A stretch of 64,000 nucleotides of DNA from an uncultured Coriobacteriaceae bacterium. Its GTDB lineage: Bacteria; Actinomycetota; Coriobacteriia; Coriobacteriales; Eggerthellaceae. The notes beneath the pieces were generated by a model. The model had not been told where the DNA came from, searched no databases, and saw only the letters and a list, made by a program, of their open reading frames with translations. The stretch is from the NCBI GenBank assembly GCA_949294735.1, contig CASFII010000007.1, forward strand, positions 124,001 through 188,000. The letters are read 5' to 3'. Position 1 is the stretch's first letter; the number at the start of each line of letters is the position of its first letter. Below, one piece after another: positions 52,017 to 58,919 of the stretch. A program made the translations under genes and the position numbers.

Positions 52017-52397
52017 ATGCGCGCTTGCAAACCGTACGTTTTGTCATTTCTGATGGGTGGGGTGTACTGCCTTATTGGTCAGATATTCTTTACTTTATGG
52101 TCGCCTATTATGGGGCCTTCTTACACGATGCCAGCTACGTTGCTTTCCATGGGCGTTGTGGGCGTGATTCTTTTTATTGCAGGAATTCACCAAAAACTGG
52201 CTGAACACACTGGCTGGGGATCCATCCTGGTGTTCAACGGCTTTGCCTGCGCTCTAGCTTCAGAATTCGAAGAGGGTGCCAAAGAGGGCGGCACAAAAGA
52301 GGGCGCAATGCGTTTGCTGGATTTGTTCCTTTGGGTAGTAGGAACAGGTGCGCTGCTGGCAATTATTGTTGCAGTTGCAGCGTATTTCATGGTGTAA
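52017..52397 (+). CDS. SpoVAC-like small membrane protein
   Basis: A 126-residue protein with four membrane spans. 'YVLSFLMGGVYCLIGQIFF' at the N-terminus, 'SMGVVGVILFIAGIHQKLAEHTGWGSILVFNGFA' in the middle and 'SEFEEGAKEGGTKEGAMRL' match the pattern of SpoVAC: a Gly-rich, ordered fold with an acidic loop. In Bacillus and Clostridium SpoVAC is a mechanosensitive channel for dipicolinic acid in spores. Coriobacteria are not known to sporulate, so the role here is open. AAAGGAGGAAGC precedes the ATG, and the next spoVA-like gene follows in 10 bp. Confidence 0.8.
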   Translation: MRACKPYVLSFLMGGVYCLIGQIFFTLWSPIMGPSYTMPATLLSMGVVGVILFIAGIHQKLAEHTGWGSILVFNGFACALASEFEEGAKEGGTKEGAMRLLDLFLWVVGTGALLAIIVAVAAYFMV

Positions 52398-52407
52398 GGA
52401 GTATCTG

Positions 52408-52773
52408 ATGGAAGCTTTGATTCCTTTTGTTGCAGCGTTTTTCATTGGCGGGGCAATTTGCGCACTGTTCCAGGTTATTCAAGATTGTACGCATTCCATT
52501 CCGCCGAAGATTTTATTGGTTGGTATTGGTGCAGGCGCTTTGGCGGCTGCTTTGGGCATCATGGGTGCTTTGGGCAGCGTTGCTGGCGCGGGTACGGGCA
52601 TTTTGGTCATTGGTTTTGGCGAAGCGGTATATATGGCCATTCAGCAGCTATGTGGCGGTGACTGGAGTGGCATTGTGACCAATTTGATAGTCCTTATTCT
52701 GTTCTGTTTGATGGGTGCCGTTGCTGGTGCGGGGCATCTGGCGCGCGTACGCAAACAAGAAGAACAAGACTAA
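52408..52773 (+). CDS. SpoVAE-like small membrane protein
   Basis: A 121-residue protein from the ATG at 52408 (AAGGAG upstream). Four membrane spans, with 'IPFVAAFFIGGAICALFQVIQDCT', 'GAGALAAALGIMGALGSVAGAGTGILVIGFGEAVYMA' (broken by glycines) and 'VTNLIVLILFCLMGAVAGA'. The Gly-rich second block is typical of SpoVAE/SpoVAEb. Together with the preceding gene it forms a two-gene SpoVAC-AE pair without SpoVAD. Co-transcribed, probably a small channel for an anion or small metabolite; inference only. Confidence 0.8.
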   Translation: MEALIPFVAAFFIGGAICALFQVIQDCTHSIPPKILLVGIGAGALAAALGIMGALGSVAGAGTGILVIGFGEAVYMAIQQLCGGDWSGIVTNLIVLILFCLMGAVAGAGHLARVRKQEEQD

Positions 52774-52904
52774 GAGAATAAAAACTGCGTGGAGAAGAAG
52801 TTTAGCCTTTGTAAAATTTCCTTTACGTTCATGAATTCCCCTGGAAATTCTAAGGTAGCGCGCTATATTGAGCGCGTAACCGAGGTAGTTAGAAAGGAGG
52901 AACC

Positions 52905-53369
52905 ATGAAAAAGACTATGGACGCACAAAAGCGAATTGCCCTGATTGCTCACGACAACAAAAAGCGTGAACTGGTGGATTGGTGCGTAAAGCACAGGGAT
53001 GTGCTGAGTAGGCACTTCTTGTGCGGTACGGGAACCACGGCTCGCCTGGTGGCTGATGCGGCAAACTTGCCTGTTAAGGCCTATAAGTCTGGTCCATTAG
53101 GCGGCGACCAACAGGTTGGTGCACAAATTGCCAACGGCGAAATTGATGTGCTGATTTTCTTTTCCGATCCGCTGGAAGCCCAGCCGCATGATCCAGACAT
53201 CAAGGCATTGGTGCGTATTTCTACGGTGTATGACATTCCTATGGCAAACAATCGCGCCACGGCTGATTTTCTTATCACCAGCGGTTTCATGTCTTCGCCG
53301 TACGAACACGAAGTTATTGACAGCGAAGGCAACGCTGACGAACGTGCCGAACGCATGAAGGAACACTAA
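52905..53369 (+). CDS. mgsA: Methylglyoxal synthase
   Basis: A 154-residue enzyme of the MGS-like fold. 'RIALIAHDNKKRELVDWCVKH', 'LCGTGTTARLVADAANLPV', 'YKSGPLGGDQQVGAQIANGEIDVLIFFSDPLEAQPHD', whose parts flank residue 72, and 'MANNRATADFLITSG' carry the catalytic Asp and His residues of the family. It turns dihydroxyacetone phosphate into methylglyoxal and phosphate, a bypass when phosphate is scarce. AAAGGAGGAACC precedes the ATG. A short tandem repeat begins directly after the stop. Confidence 0.96.
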   Translation: MKKTMDAQKRIALIAHDNKKRELVDWCVKHRDVLSRHFLCGTGTTARLVADAANLPVKAYKSGPLGGDQQVGAQIANGEIDVLIFFSDPLEAQPHDPDIKALVRISTVYDIPMANNRATADFLITSGFMSSPYEHEVIDSEGNADERAERMKEH

Positions 53370-53432
53370 GTTCGGCATGTTCGGTACGATTGGTTCGTTC
53401 GGTACATTCGGGAAGTTCAGTACGTTCGACAC
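53370..53432. repeat. Seven degenerate 9-bp tandem repeats (consensus GTTCGGTAC)
   Basis: Starting one base after the mgsA stop, the units are GTTCGGCAT, GTTCGGTAC, GATTGGTTC, GTTCGGTAC, ATTCGGGAA, GTTCAGTAC and GTTCGACAC. They can also be read as 18-bp repeats. No gene overlaps them on either strand with convincing coding features. Confidence 0.8.
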
Positions 53433-53468
53433 ATAAAACAATCTAAAAATTCACCCTTCCTTTTGAGG

Positions 53469-53500
53469 CCTGTTGCAGAAGTAACAGGTTTTTCTTTTTG
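53469..53500 (+). terminator. Terminator downstream of mgsA
   Basis: CCTGTTGC (53469-53476) pairs with GTAACAGG (53481-53488) with one G-T pair, then TTTTTCTTTTTG. The rest of the 312-bp gap to the MerR gene is A/T-rich without visible genes. Confidence 0.85.
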
Positions 53501-53640
53501 TGCCTCAAACCGTTTTTTTGGGGTTGATTCCCTTATAAACAACGCAGCTATCTAGATTCGACACTTGTTCAACACATGCGTTCATTTGTTGCATTCATTC
53601 GCTGAACAAATTTCGCGAAATTTTCAACGCCTCTTTTGAC

Positions 53641-53661
53641 GAGCTCGGAAAGGCCGAGCTC
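53641..53661 (+). promoter_or_regulatory. 8-bp hairpin immediately upstream of the MerR gene ribosome site
   Basis: GAGCTCGG (53641-53648) pairs with CCGAGCTC (53654-53661), loop AAAGG, 20 bp before the ATG and just before the GAAAGGGG ribosome site. It may affect translation or RNA stability, or be an operator palindrome. Confidence 0.5.
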
Positions 53662-53681
53662 CCGTTCGAAAGGGGTTCTTT

Positions 53682-54497
53682 ATGAAAGAGACCAAAAAAG
53701 CTGACTTTACCAAACAAGTCACAACCTACTGCCATTTGCTTCAATCCGTCCCGTTAGCTCTTGCTGTTCAAGCCTTGAACAGGTTTGCTAAGAACCGCAA
53801 GGAGGTGTCGATGTCGGGGTATGGCTCTCAGCGGGGTTGGAAAATATCGCAGGTGGAACGCCTGATCGGTTTGCCACGCCGCGATATCCAACGTGCATGC
53901 TATGCCGGTAAGGGCGGCGTCGACATTGTGGCACCTGCAGATACTACGTGGGGTCGTCGCCTTTACAGCAAAGAAGACTTGGCGTGGCTGTTTTTGGTGA
54001 AGCTCTACAAGGATGAAGGCTATAGCTTGCCTGAGATTTCAAAGATGCTCAGCGGTGAGAATCTAAATGATCTACGAAGCGAACTCAAAACACAGCTGCA
54101 TCGTTTAATGGAACGGTTGGAAGAGGCAAAGCTGCAGTACTTCCGTGCACGTTCGCTGCTGAGTGCGTTGGATGAAAAGCGCGAGGCAGCAACCGACGGG
54201 CCACTTGCAGAATGCGTGCAAGAGCAGGCTTTGAACGGTTTTCTTACTTATTTCAGGGAAGCACGCCGCTGCAAGGATAACGAAAGAAAGTGTGACGAAG
54301 GCCCTGATCATGCTTCTTCGGAAAACGCTGATGCAAAAGTGGAGGCTGACAGCATCGCTTCATTGGAAAGCATGCTGAATGAGCCAGGTATCGACCTTGC
54401 AATTGAGCTTTGGGCAGGACCGGGCGCATTTGACGCGCTCGTGGAAGCACTTTGGGATGAAGAAGACCCAGTAAGTCCAAACATTAAGGAGGAGTAA
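53682..54497 (+). CDS. MerR-family transcriptional regulator with an extended N-terminus
   Basis: A 271-residue protein. The MerR-like winged helix lies at about 50-115 ('WKISQVERLIGLPRRDIQRACY', 'TTWGRRLYSKEDLAWLFLVKLYKDEGYSLPEISKML'), then a long coiled-coil ('LRSELKTQLHRLMERLEEAKLQYFRARSLLSAL'). The acidic C-terminal third ('IELWAGPGAFDALVEALWDEED') is presumably an effector or protein-binding part. Two starts are credible: ATG 53682 with GAAAGGGG, and ATG 53811 with AAGGAGGTG, the latter removing 43 residues that are not part of the MerR fold. It is directly followed by three small envelope genes and likely regulates them. Confidence 0.82.
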   Translation: MKETKKADFTKQVTTYCHLLQSVPLALAVQALNRFAKNRKEVSMSGYGSQRGWKISQVERLIGLPRRDIQRACYAGKGGVDIVAPADTTWGRRLYSKEDLAWLFLVKLYKDEGYSLPEISKMLSGENLNDLRSELKTQLHRLMERLEEAKLQYFRARSLLSALDEKREAATDGPLAECVQEQALNGFLTYFREARRCKDNERKCDEGPDHASSENADAKVEADSIASLESMLNEPGIDLAIELWAGPGAFDALVEALWDEEDPVSPNIKEE

Positions 54498-54635
54498 ATG
54501 GAAGAAATGGCAAAGAAAAATGAGGTAGGAGGGAACTCTTTGCAGTTAATTGCACGCATTGTGATGATTGTTGCAGCTATTTGGCTTTTAGTGTTGAAGC
54601 ATAAGGCAAAAGACGGGGCAAAAATGAAACTTTAG
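54498..54635 (+). CDS. 45-residue single-span membrane peptide
   Basis: A short frame starting at the base after the MerR stop, with AAGGAGG (54486-54492) ideally placed. The product is a charged N-terminus (MEEMAKKNEVGGNS), one hydrophobic helix 'LQLIARIVMIVAAIWLLVL' and a basic tail (KHKAKDGAKMKL). The strong ribosome site and immediate coupling argue that it is real. Function unknown; it lies between the regulator and a lipoprotein gene. Confidence 0.75.
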   Translation: MEEMAKKNEVGGNSLQLIARIVMIVAAIWLLVLKHKAKDGAKMKL

Positions 54636-54688
54636 CAAATCCTGAGATTCAACAGTAAAGCGTTAGATGATACTTGATAGGAGGAAGA

Positions 54689-55279
54689 ATGAAAAAACTT
54701 GTTTTAGCTGTTGTTGCTTGCATGATTACCGTAACACTTGCGGGTTGTGGCAGTGCGCAGCAAGGCGCGGGTGGAAGTGAGTCTACTCCAGCGCCTGCAA
54801 ATGAGATGGAAGCAATTATCGCTGAGACACAAGTAGATTTTTTTGCAACATCACAGAAGCTTCTTGATGAGCAAGAAAAACTCTTTTCCCAGGTGGGGGA
54901 CACCTACGAAGGTTGCTTGCAAAACATAGAATCTATTCAAGCTTGGTATGACTTGGTGGTCAGTGAAACGGAAAGCTTGGCCGACAGAGCTGTCGAGCAA
55001 GGAAGAAAGTACTACCAGGCAGTTGTTGATAATGTAGATGTAACAGATGAACGTGAACTCGAGAAAGCTACGGAGGGCTTCTACGATGAAATCTACGAAG
55101 ACGCTTGGGATGACTATCATGATGCCATCTACGAAGATGCCTTCGACGAAATGTATGACGCATATTACGACGGAATCTTAGATGAGGCGTTTGACGTAAT
55201 TCCGTACAAAGAAGCTTATGATGTTAGCAGTGATGCTTTAATTGGAGGGTTGGCATGGCTGAAGAAACGAAGCGTTTAG
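54689..55279 (+). CDS. Lipoprotein with acidic, aromatic 12-residue repeats
   Basis: A 196-residue protein from the ATG at 54689, with AGGAGG 6 nt upstream. The signal peptide ends in the lipobox LAGC (Cys about 20). A Ser/Pro/Gly stretch and a helical region (about 35-115) follow. Three 12-residue repeats lie at about 135-170, beginning 'IYEDAWDDYHDA', 'IYEDAFDEMYDA' and 'YYDGILDEAFDV'; they are rich in Asp, Glu, Tyr and Phe and could bind cations or stack with a partner. I recognise no family. It overlaps the next gene by 25 bp, so the pair is coupled. Confidence 0.75.
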   Translation: MKKLVLAVVACMITVTLAGCGSAQQGAGGSESTPAPANEMEAIIAETQVDFFATSQKLLDEQEKLFSQVGDTYEGCLQNIESIQAWYDLVVSETESLADRAVEQGRKYYQAVVDNVDVTDERELEKATEGFYDEIYEDAWDDYHDAIYEDAFDEMYDAYYDGILDEAFDVIPYKEAYDVSSDALIGGLAWLKKRSV

Positions 55280-55977
55280 ATGAGGTTACAGCTGGGAAAA
55301 TATTGGACGCCATCTATGAAAAGGCGATAGAGGGAGTTCCGAAAGTGAGTCGTTCTGTTGAAGAAATGGCGCAAGACTACCTTTCTAAGTGTGACACTGC
55401 TGAGCGTGCAGCAAAAGCTCTCGCAAAAAATCAGGTATTGAAATGTGGAACCTCAGGATTCATTACTGGTTTAGGAGGTCTCATTACCTTACCTGTCGCC
55501 GTGCCAGCAAACATCGGCAGTGTTTTGTATGTTCAAATGAGAATGATTGCTGCAATAGCAAAAATAGGTGGATATGACATCAACAGTGATCAGGTTCAAA
55601 CAATGATATACATTTGCCTAACTGGACAATCTTTGGCTGATGTTGCTAAAGGGGTTGGTATTCAGATTGGAGGCAAGACTTTTCAGGCTGCAGTAAAGAA
55701 GATACCAGGCGCTGCCCTGGTAAAAATTAATCAAAAGATTGGCTTTCGTTTGCTTACGAAATTTGGAGAAAAAGGTCTAATTAACATTGGGAAGCTTGTT
55801 CCGATCGTAAGTGGCGTTATTGGGGGCGCGTTTGATGTAGCTTCTACCTCAGTAATTGCAAAAAACGCAATCAATATGTTTATCTACGATACGAACCCCG
55901 ACGGATCGTCTGTGACTAGCGAAGAGTATCTCGAAGCAGAAGAGTATGACGTGGAAGATAACAGTCTTTTGGTTTGA
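55255..55977 (+). CDS. EcsC-family protein
   Basis: A 240-residue protein. Residues about 60-160 contain the EcsC-type hydrophobic core: 'GFITGLGGLITLPVAVP', 'IGSVLYVQMRMIAAIAKIGGYD' and 'GVGIQIGGKTFQAAV', with later glycine-rich helices ('VSGVIGGAFDVASTSVIAKNA'). EcsC is named after the third gene of the Bacillus ecsABC operon; its biochemical function is unknown. The ribosome site GGAGGGTT lies within the lipoprotein gene. A/T content appears higher than in neighbouring housekeeping genes, in line with a later arrival. A 223-bp gap without visible genes follows. Confidence 0.85.
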   Translation: MAEETKRLDEVTAGKILDAIYEKAIEGVPKVSRSVEEMAQDYLSKCDTAERAAKALAKNQVLKCGTSGFITGLGGLITLPVAVPANIGSVLYVQMRMIAAIAKIGGYDINSDQVQTMIYICLTGQSLADVAKGVGIQIGGKTFQAAVKKIPGAALVKINQKIGFRLLTKFGEKGLINIGKLVPIVSGVIGGAFDVASTSVIAKNAINMFIYDTNPDGSSVTSEEYLEAEEYDVEDNSLLV

Positions 55978-56182
55978 AAAGCTACCTACTTTCATACTAG
56001 GTCACCTAATTACAGAAATAACTACATGTTTGCAGCACAATATTAATTAAGAAAGCGGCAAATCAAACTTTTATTCAGAAGTTTATAAATCATAGGCTTA
56101 AAGCCTAAAAACGAATAGAGTGGAGTTAAAGTATGCCACGGAATTTAACTCTATCTTTAAATGCGCGACGTTCTATTCAAAT

Positions 56183-56191
56183 TGATAGAAT
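56183..56191 (+). promoter_or_regulatory. Extended -10 promoter, probable leaderless start of the GNAT gene
   Basis: TGATAGAAT (56183-56191) is an extended -10 element, and the ATG at 56201 lies 9 nt later with no Shine-Dalgarno. Confidence 0.5.
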
Positions 56192-56200
56192 AGTTTTAAC

Positions 56201-56749
56201 ATGAGATTCGTTTCGCAAAACATCATCCTACAAACCGACCGCCTCATCCTTCGTCCATGGAAGGTGGAGGACGCGCCTGCGCTTTATGAACTAGCAAAAG
56301 ATCCAGAAATTGGAACGAAAGCGGGTTGGTCGCCGCATCGAAGTGTTAATGAGAGCGCGCAGGTTATCAAAGAAGTCTTTTCTGCACCACATACTTTCGC
56401 AATAGTTGAGCGCGATACCAACAAGCTTATGGGAGCTGTGGGGCTGAATGCACCAGAATTATCCCAGGTAGCTGGGGAACACGAAATGGAGTTGGGGTAC
56501 TGGGTGGGCACTCCGTATCAGGGTAAAGGGTACGCAACCGAAGCTTCCCAGGAAGTCATTCGCTATGGATTTGAGAATCTCAAGTTGTCGGCCATATGGG
56601 CAACGTACTTTTCTGATAACGAAGCTTCGCACCGCGTACAAGAGAAGCTTGGCTTTGTGTTCCATCACACGTTTGAAATGTATGACGAAATTACCCAGAA
56701 GACGCGCACAGTTGTGGCTCAGAAGATTCAAAACCCACAACGAGATTAA
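56201..56749 (+). CDS. GNAT-family N-acetyltransferase (RimJ/RimL type)
   Basis: A 182-residue acetyltransferase_3-type protein: 'LQTDRLILRPWKVEDAPALYELAKDPEIG' at the start, 'IVERDTNKLMGAVGLN', 'EMELGYWVGTPYQGKGYATEASQEVIRYGFENL', which contains the acetyl-CoA loop QGKGYA, and 'NEASHRVQEKLGF'. It transfers acetyl from acetyl-CoA to an amine; the substrate could be a ribosomal protein or a small molecule. It stands alone with its own promoter and terminator. Confidence 0.9.
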   Translation: MRFVSQNIILQTDRLILRPWKVEDAPALYELAKDPEIGTKAGWSPHRSVNESAQVIKEVFSAPHTFAIVERDTNKLMGAVGLNAPELSQVAGEHEMELGYWVGTPYQGKGYATEASQEVIRYGFENLKLSAIWATYFSDNEASHRVQEKLGFVFHHTFEMYDEITQKTRTVVAQKIQNPQRD

Positions 56750-56794
56750 CTTTTCGTATCAAAAGTGTTGCGTGATACAGCGCTTCATACTATA

Positions 56795-56826
56795 AAAGTC
56801 CGTCGGAAGTTTTGACGGACTTTTTG
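56795..56826 (+). terminator. Terminator after the GNAT gene
   Basis: AAAGTCCGTC (56795-56804) pairs with GACGGACTTT (56814-56823), followed by TTTTG. Confidence 0.9.
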
Positions 56827-56886
56827 TTTTGTTTGCGACAGGCGTTGCGCATTGGGGCAATGCTTGTGATGCCCAGGAGGGGAATA

Positions 56887-57177
56887 ATGGCGGAATTATT
56901 GGAAGCATTGATGCTGGTTTGCTTCGGTTTGTCGTGGCCAATGAATGCTCTGACGGCTTGGCGGGCACGGACTGCAGTGGGCACGAGCTGGCAATTTTTG
57001 CTGTTAATCACGATGGGCTACGTAGCTGGTATCGCAGCCAAGTTTGTAAGTGGACATATCAATTGGGTGCTCATTGTTTACTTCATCAATATCGCAACGC
57101 TGTTAGTGAACTGGGCTATCTATGCGCGAAACCTGCGCCTGGATGCACACACCAGCGGTAGCGACCGTTCGTTATGA
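56887..57177 (+). CDS. SemiSWEET/PQ-loop-like three-span membrane protein
   Basis: A 96-residue protein from the ATG at 56887 (AGGAGGGG upstream); the longer frame to 56812 overlaps the terminator. Three membrane helices with 'CFGLSWPMNALTAWRARTAVGTS' (the PQ-loop-like Pro in the first helix), 'LLITMGYVAGIAAKFVSGHINWVLIVYFIN' and 'LVNWAIYARN'. This matches small bacterial relatives of MtN3/SemiSWEET, which work as dimers to move sugars or other solutes. Substrate unknown. Its 3' end overlaps the convergent MFS gene by 6 bp. Confidence 0.8.
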   Translation: MAELLEALMLVCFGLSWPMNALTAWRARTAVGTSWQFLLLITMGYVAGIAAKFVSGHINWVLIVYFINIATLLVNWAIYARNLRLDAHTSGSDRSL

Positions 57178-58473
57178 CTGTTCGATATGGCGAATGCTGG
57201 GAATCAGCCACGTCAAAAGAGCTAAAAGCAACATTATTGTTCCAGCTCCTGTAAACCATGCGGGAGCTCCTATTGAGTCGGCAAACAATGCAGATACTAC
57301 TAGTCCAAGCGGCATAGCCCACGAAGAGATAGCGCCGTACAAACCAAATACACGCCCCAGATATTCAGGAGGAATCTTTTCTTGCATAAGTGCAACCTGA
57401 GGACCTGAATATAGAGGAGAGCTTAGCCCCATGAGAAAATTCATGGCTAGAAACGCGATGAAGCCTTGTGTATCAAGCAAGCCAGAAGCAAGGGTCGCTA
57501 CTCCGTACAAGCCCGTTGCTGCAACCAGCATAAGAGCTCTGTTTTTAATACCGCCCGTGCTAGCCAGAAGCACTGAACCTGCAATCATTCCTACCGAAAA
57601 AATGATTTCGGCTAAAGCTGCATCGCTTGTCGCTCCTCCAAAGTGGTCAAGCGTCATGATGGGGAACAGCGCTGAAATAGGCGCGAAAGCTAAGGTGAAG
57701 GCGAAACCACACCATAAAAGAGCAAACAAACCCTTGTAGTTACGTAAGACCTTGTATCCGTCTGCTGTTTCTTTGAGAAGAGCTGCCCATTGTGTCTTGA
57801 GGCTTCCCAAAGCCGGCTTTTTAGCGCTTTGGTTGTTGAGAGCCTGGAGACCAGGGTCATATGAATCATTGTCAGCTGGTGTGTTCGAAGAAAAACCGCC
57901 TACATTTACTTTCGCAACAAGCACTGCCACCGAAGCAAACAGCGCACCAATCACATCCAGAAAAATCATTGCCGTGAGCCCCCAAAGGGGATAAATCACC
58001 GCAGCAACGGCGGTACCTAAAATGTAACCACCAGATTGAACCATCTGCGTTATCCCAGCTAGACGTGTTAAATGTTCAGGTGGGGCAACCAAAGGAGTAA
58101 GTGCCTGAAAGGCAGGGGTATAAAAAGCGGTACCTATGGCTCGGAAAAAGAGGGCTACCATAATAACCCAGAGGGGCAATTCACCCATGAATGACGCTAC
58201 CGCAACAACCGCACTAACTGCTGCTATAAACAGGTCTGATCCAATGAGAGAAACTTTCAGTGGTAGTCGGTCTACGATAGTTCCTGTAAACATTCCAAAT
58301 AAAGCAAAAGGAAGAAAGGCAATCAGGGAAGCTAAGGAAAGCATGCTAGGCGAATTGGTAGTGAGCGTGATGTGCCAGATGAAGCCCATTTGCATAATGG
58401 AGCTTGTGAGAACAGAAATCAGTTCACCGCCCCACACAAGACCAAGTTTGAATTTCCAGGAATTGCTGTACAT
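57172..58473 (-). CDS. MFS exporter (MFS_3/macrolide-efflux type)
   Basis: A 433-residue transporter with about 12 spans. 'FGMFTGTIVDRLPLKVSLIGSDL' carries the MFS loop 2-3 motif (GxxxDRxxxK), and 'FRAIGTAFYTPAFQALTPLVAPPEHLTRLAGI' is typical of the MFS_3/Mef-like group. A soluble loop of about 45 residues (about 195-240) sits in the middle between the two halves. It probably exports drugs or a siderophore-like compound; the substrate is unknown. AAAGGAGCTACC-like sequence precedes the ATG at 58473. The gene lies downstream of a tRNA on the same strand, beyond a terminator. Confidence 0.9.
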   Translation of the reverse strand: MYSNSWKFKLGLVWGGELISVLTSSIMQMGFIWHITLTTNSPSMLSLASLIAFLPFALFGMFTGTIVDRLPLKVSLIGSDLFIAAVSAVVAVASFMGELPLWVIMVALFFRAIGTAFYTPAFQALTPLVAPPEHLTRLAGITQMVQSGGYILGTAVAAVIYPLWGLTAMIFLDVIGALFASVAVLVAKVNVGGFSSNTPADNDSYDPGLQALNNQSAKKPALGSLKTQWAALLKETADGYKVLRNYKGLFALLWCGFAFTLAFAPISALFPIMTLDHFGGATSDAALAEIIFSVGMIAGSVLLASTGGIKNRALMLVAATGLYGVATLASGLLDTQGFIAFLAMNFLMGLSSPLYSGPQVALMQEKIPPEYLGRVFGLYGAISSWAMPLGLVVSALFADSIGAPAWFTGAGTIMLLLALLTWLIPSIRHIEQS

Positions 58474-58512
58474 GGTAGCTCTTTCGAAAGGCGCCTAGCA
58501 GAGTTGTCAAGG

Positions 58513-58543
58513 AGAGAATAAAAGCGCCCCAGGTGGGGCGCTT
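58513..58543 (-). terminator. Terminator of the tRNA-Val transcript
   Basis: AAGCGCCCC (58522-58530) and GGGGCGCTT (58535-58543) form a 9-bp stem; on the minus strand it is followed by TTATT. Confidence 0.88.
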
Positions 58544-58551
58544 AGGATTTA

Positions 58552-58626
58552 TGGTGGTCGGCGAGGGATTTGAACCCCCGACCTTGTGCTTGTAAGGCAC
58601 CTGCGCTCCCGCTGCGCCAGCCGACC
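58552..58626 (-). tRNA. tRNA-Val (TAC anticodon)
   Basis: On the minus strand, GGTCGGC pairs with GCCGACC at the ends, CCA is encoded (58552-58554), the anticodon loop is CTTACAA within GTGC/GCAC, and the T-arm has GGTTCAAATCC. It is 75 nt long. Confidence 0.97.
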
Positions 58627-58656
58627 AAATACGCACGCTTGAACATGCGAATACGC

Positions 58657-58685
58657 ATTCTCTCACAGATTCACCTCCGCTGCAA
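58657..58685 (-). promoter_or_regulatory. tRNA-Val promoter
   Basis: On the minus strand TTGCAG (58680-58685) and GAGAAT (58657-58662) are 17 bp apart, 31 bp upstream of the tRNA. The stretch 58686-58919, up to the Tad genes, holds nothing else I can recognise. Confidence 0.6.
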
Positions 58686-58919
58686 GTCTCTTTTTCTCTG
58701 AATCATTTTGAGTTGTTTTAAACCTTTTGATAGAAGGCGTTGGGTTTCTGCAAGGTTTTTGCTGGACGGCTGTGGGAATGCCGTTTGATTAAGAAGAAAT
58801 GCCTGTTTGTTTTTGCGCAAAACGCCGTCTGTTTTCAACAAGATTTTGCAGTCGTCTTGTCAACCTCCTGCTGAATGACGTTATCACAATGGACCTCGTC
58901 CAACGAAGAGGGAGAACAA

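Noticed and set aside
53370-53432. Possible CRISPR or iteron array
   Set aside because: The units are 9 bp, degenerate and contiguous without spacers; no cas or replication genes are near. Kept only as a tandem repeat.
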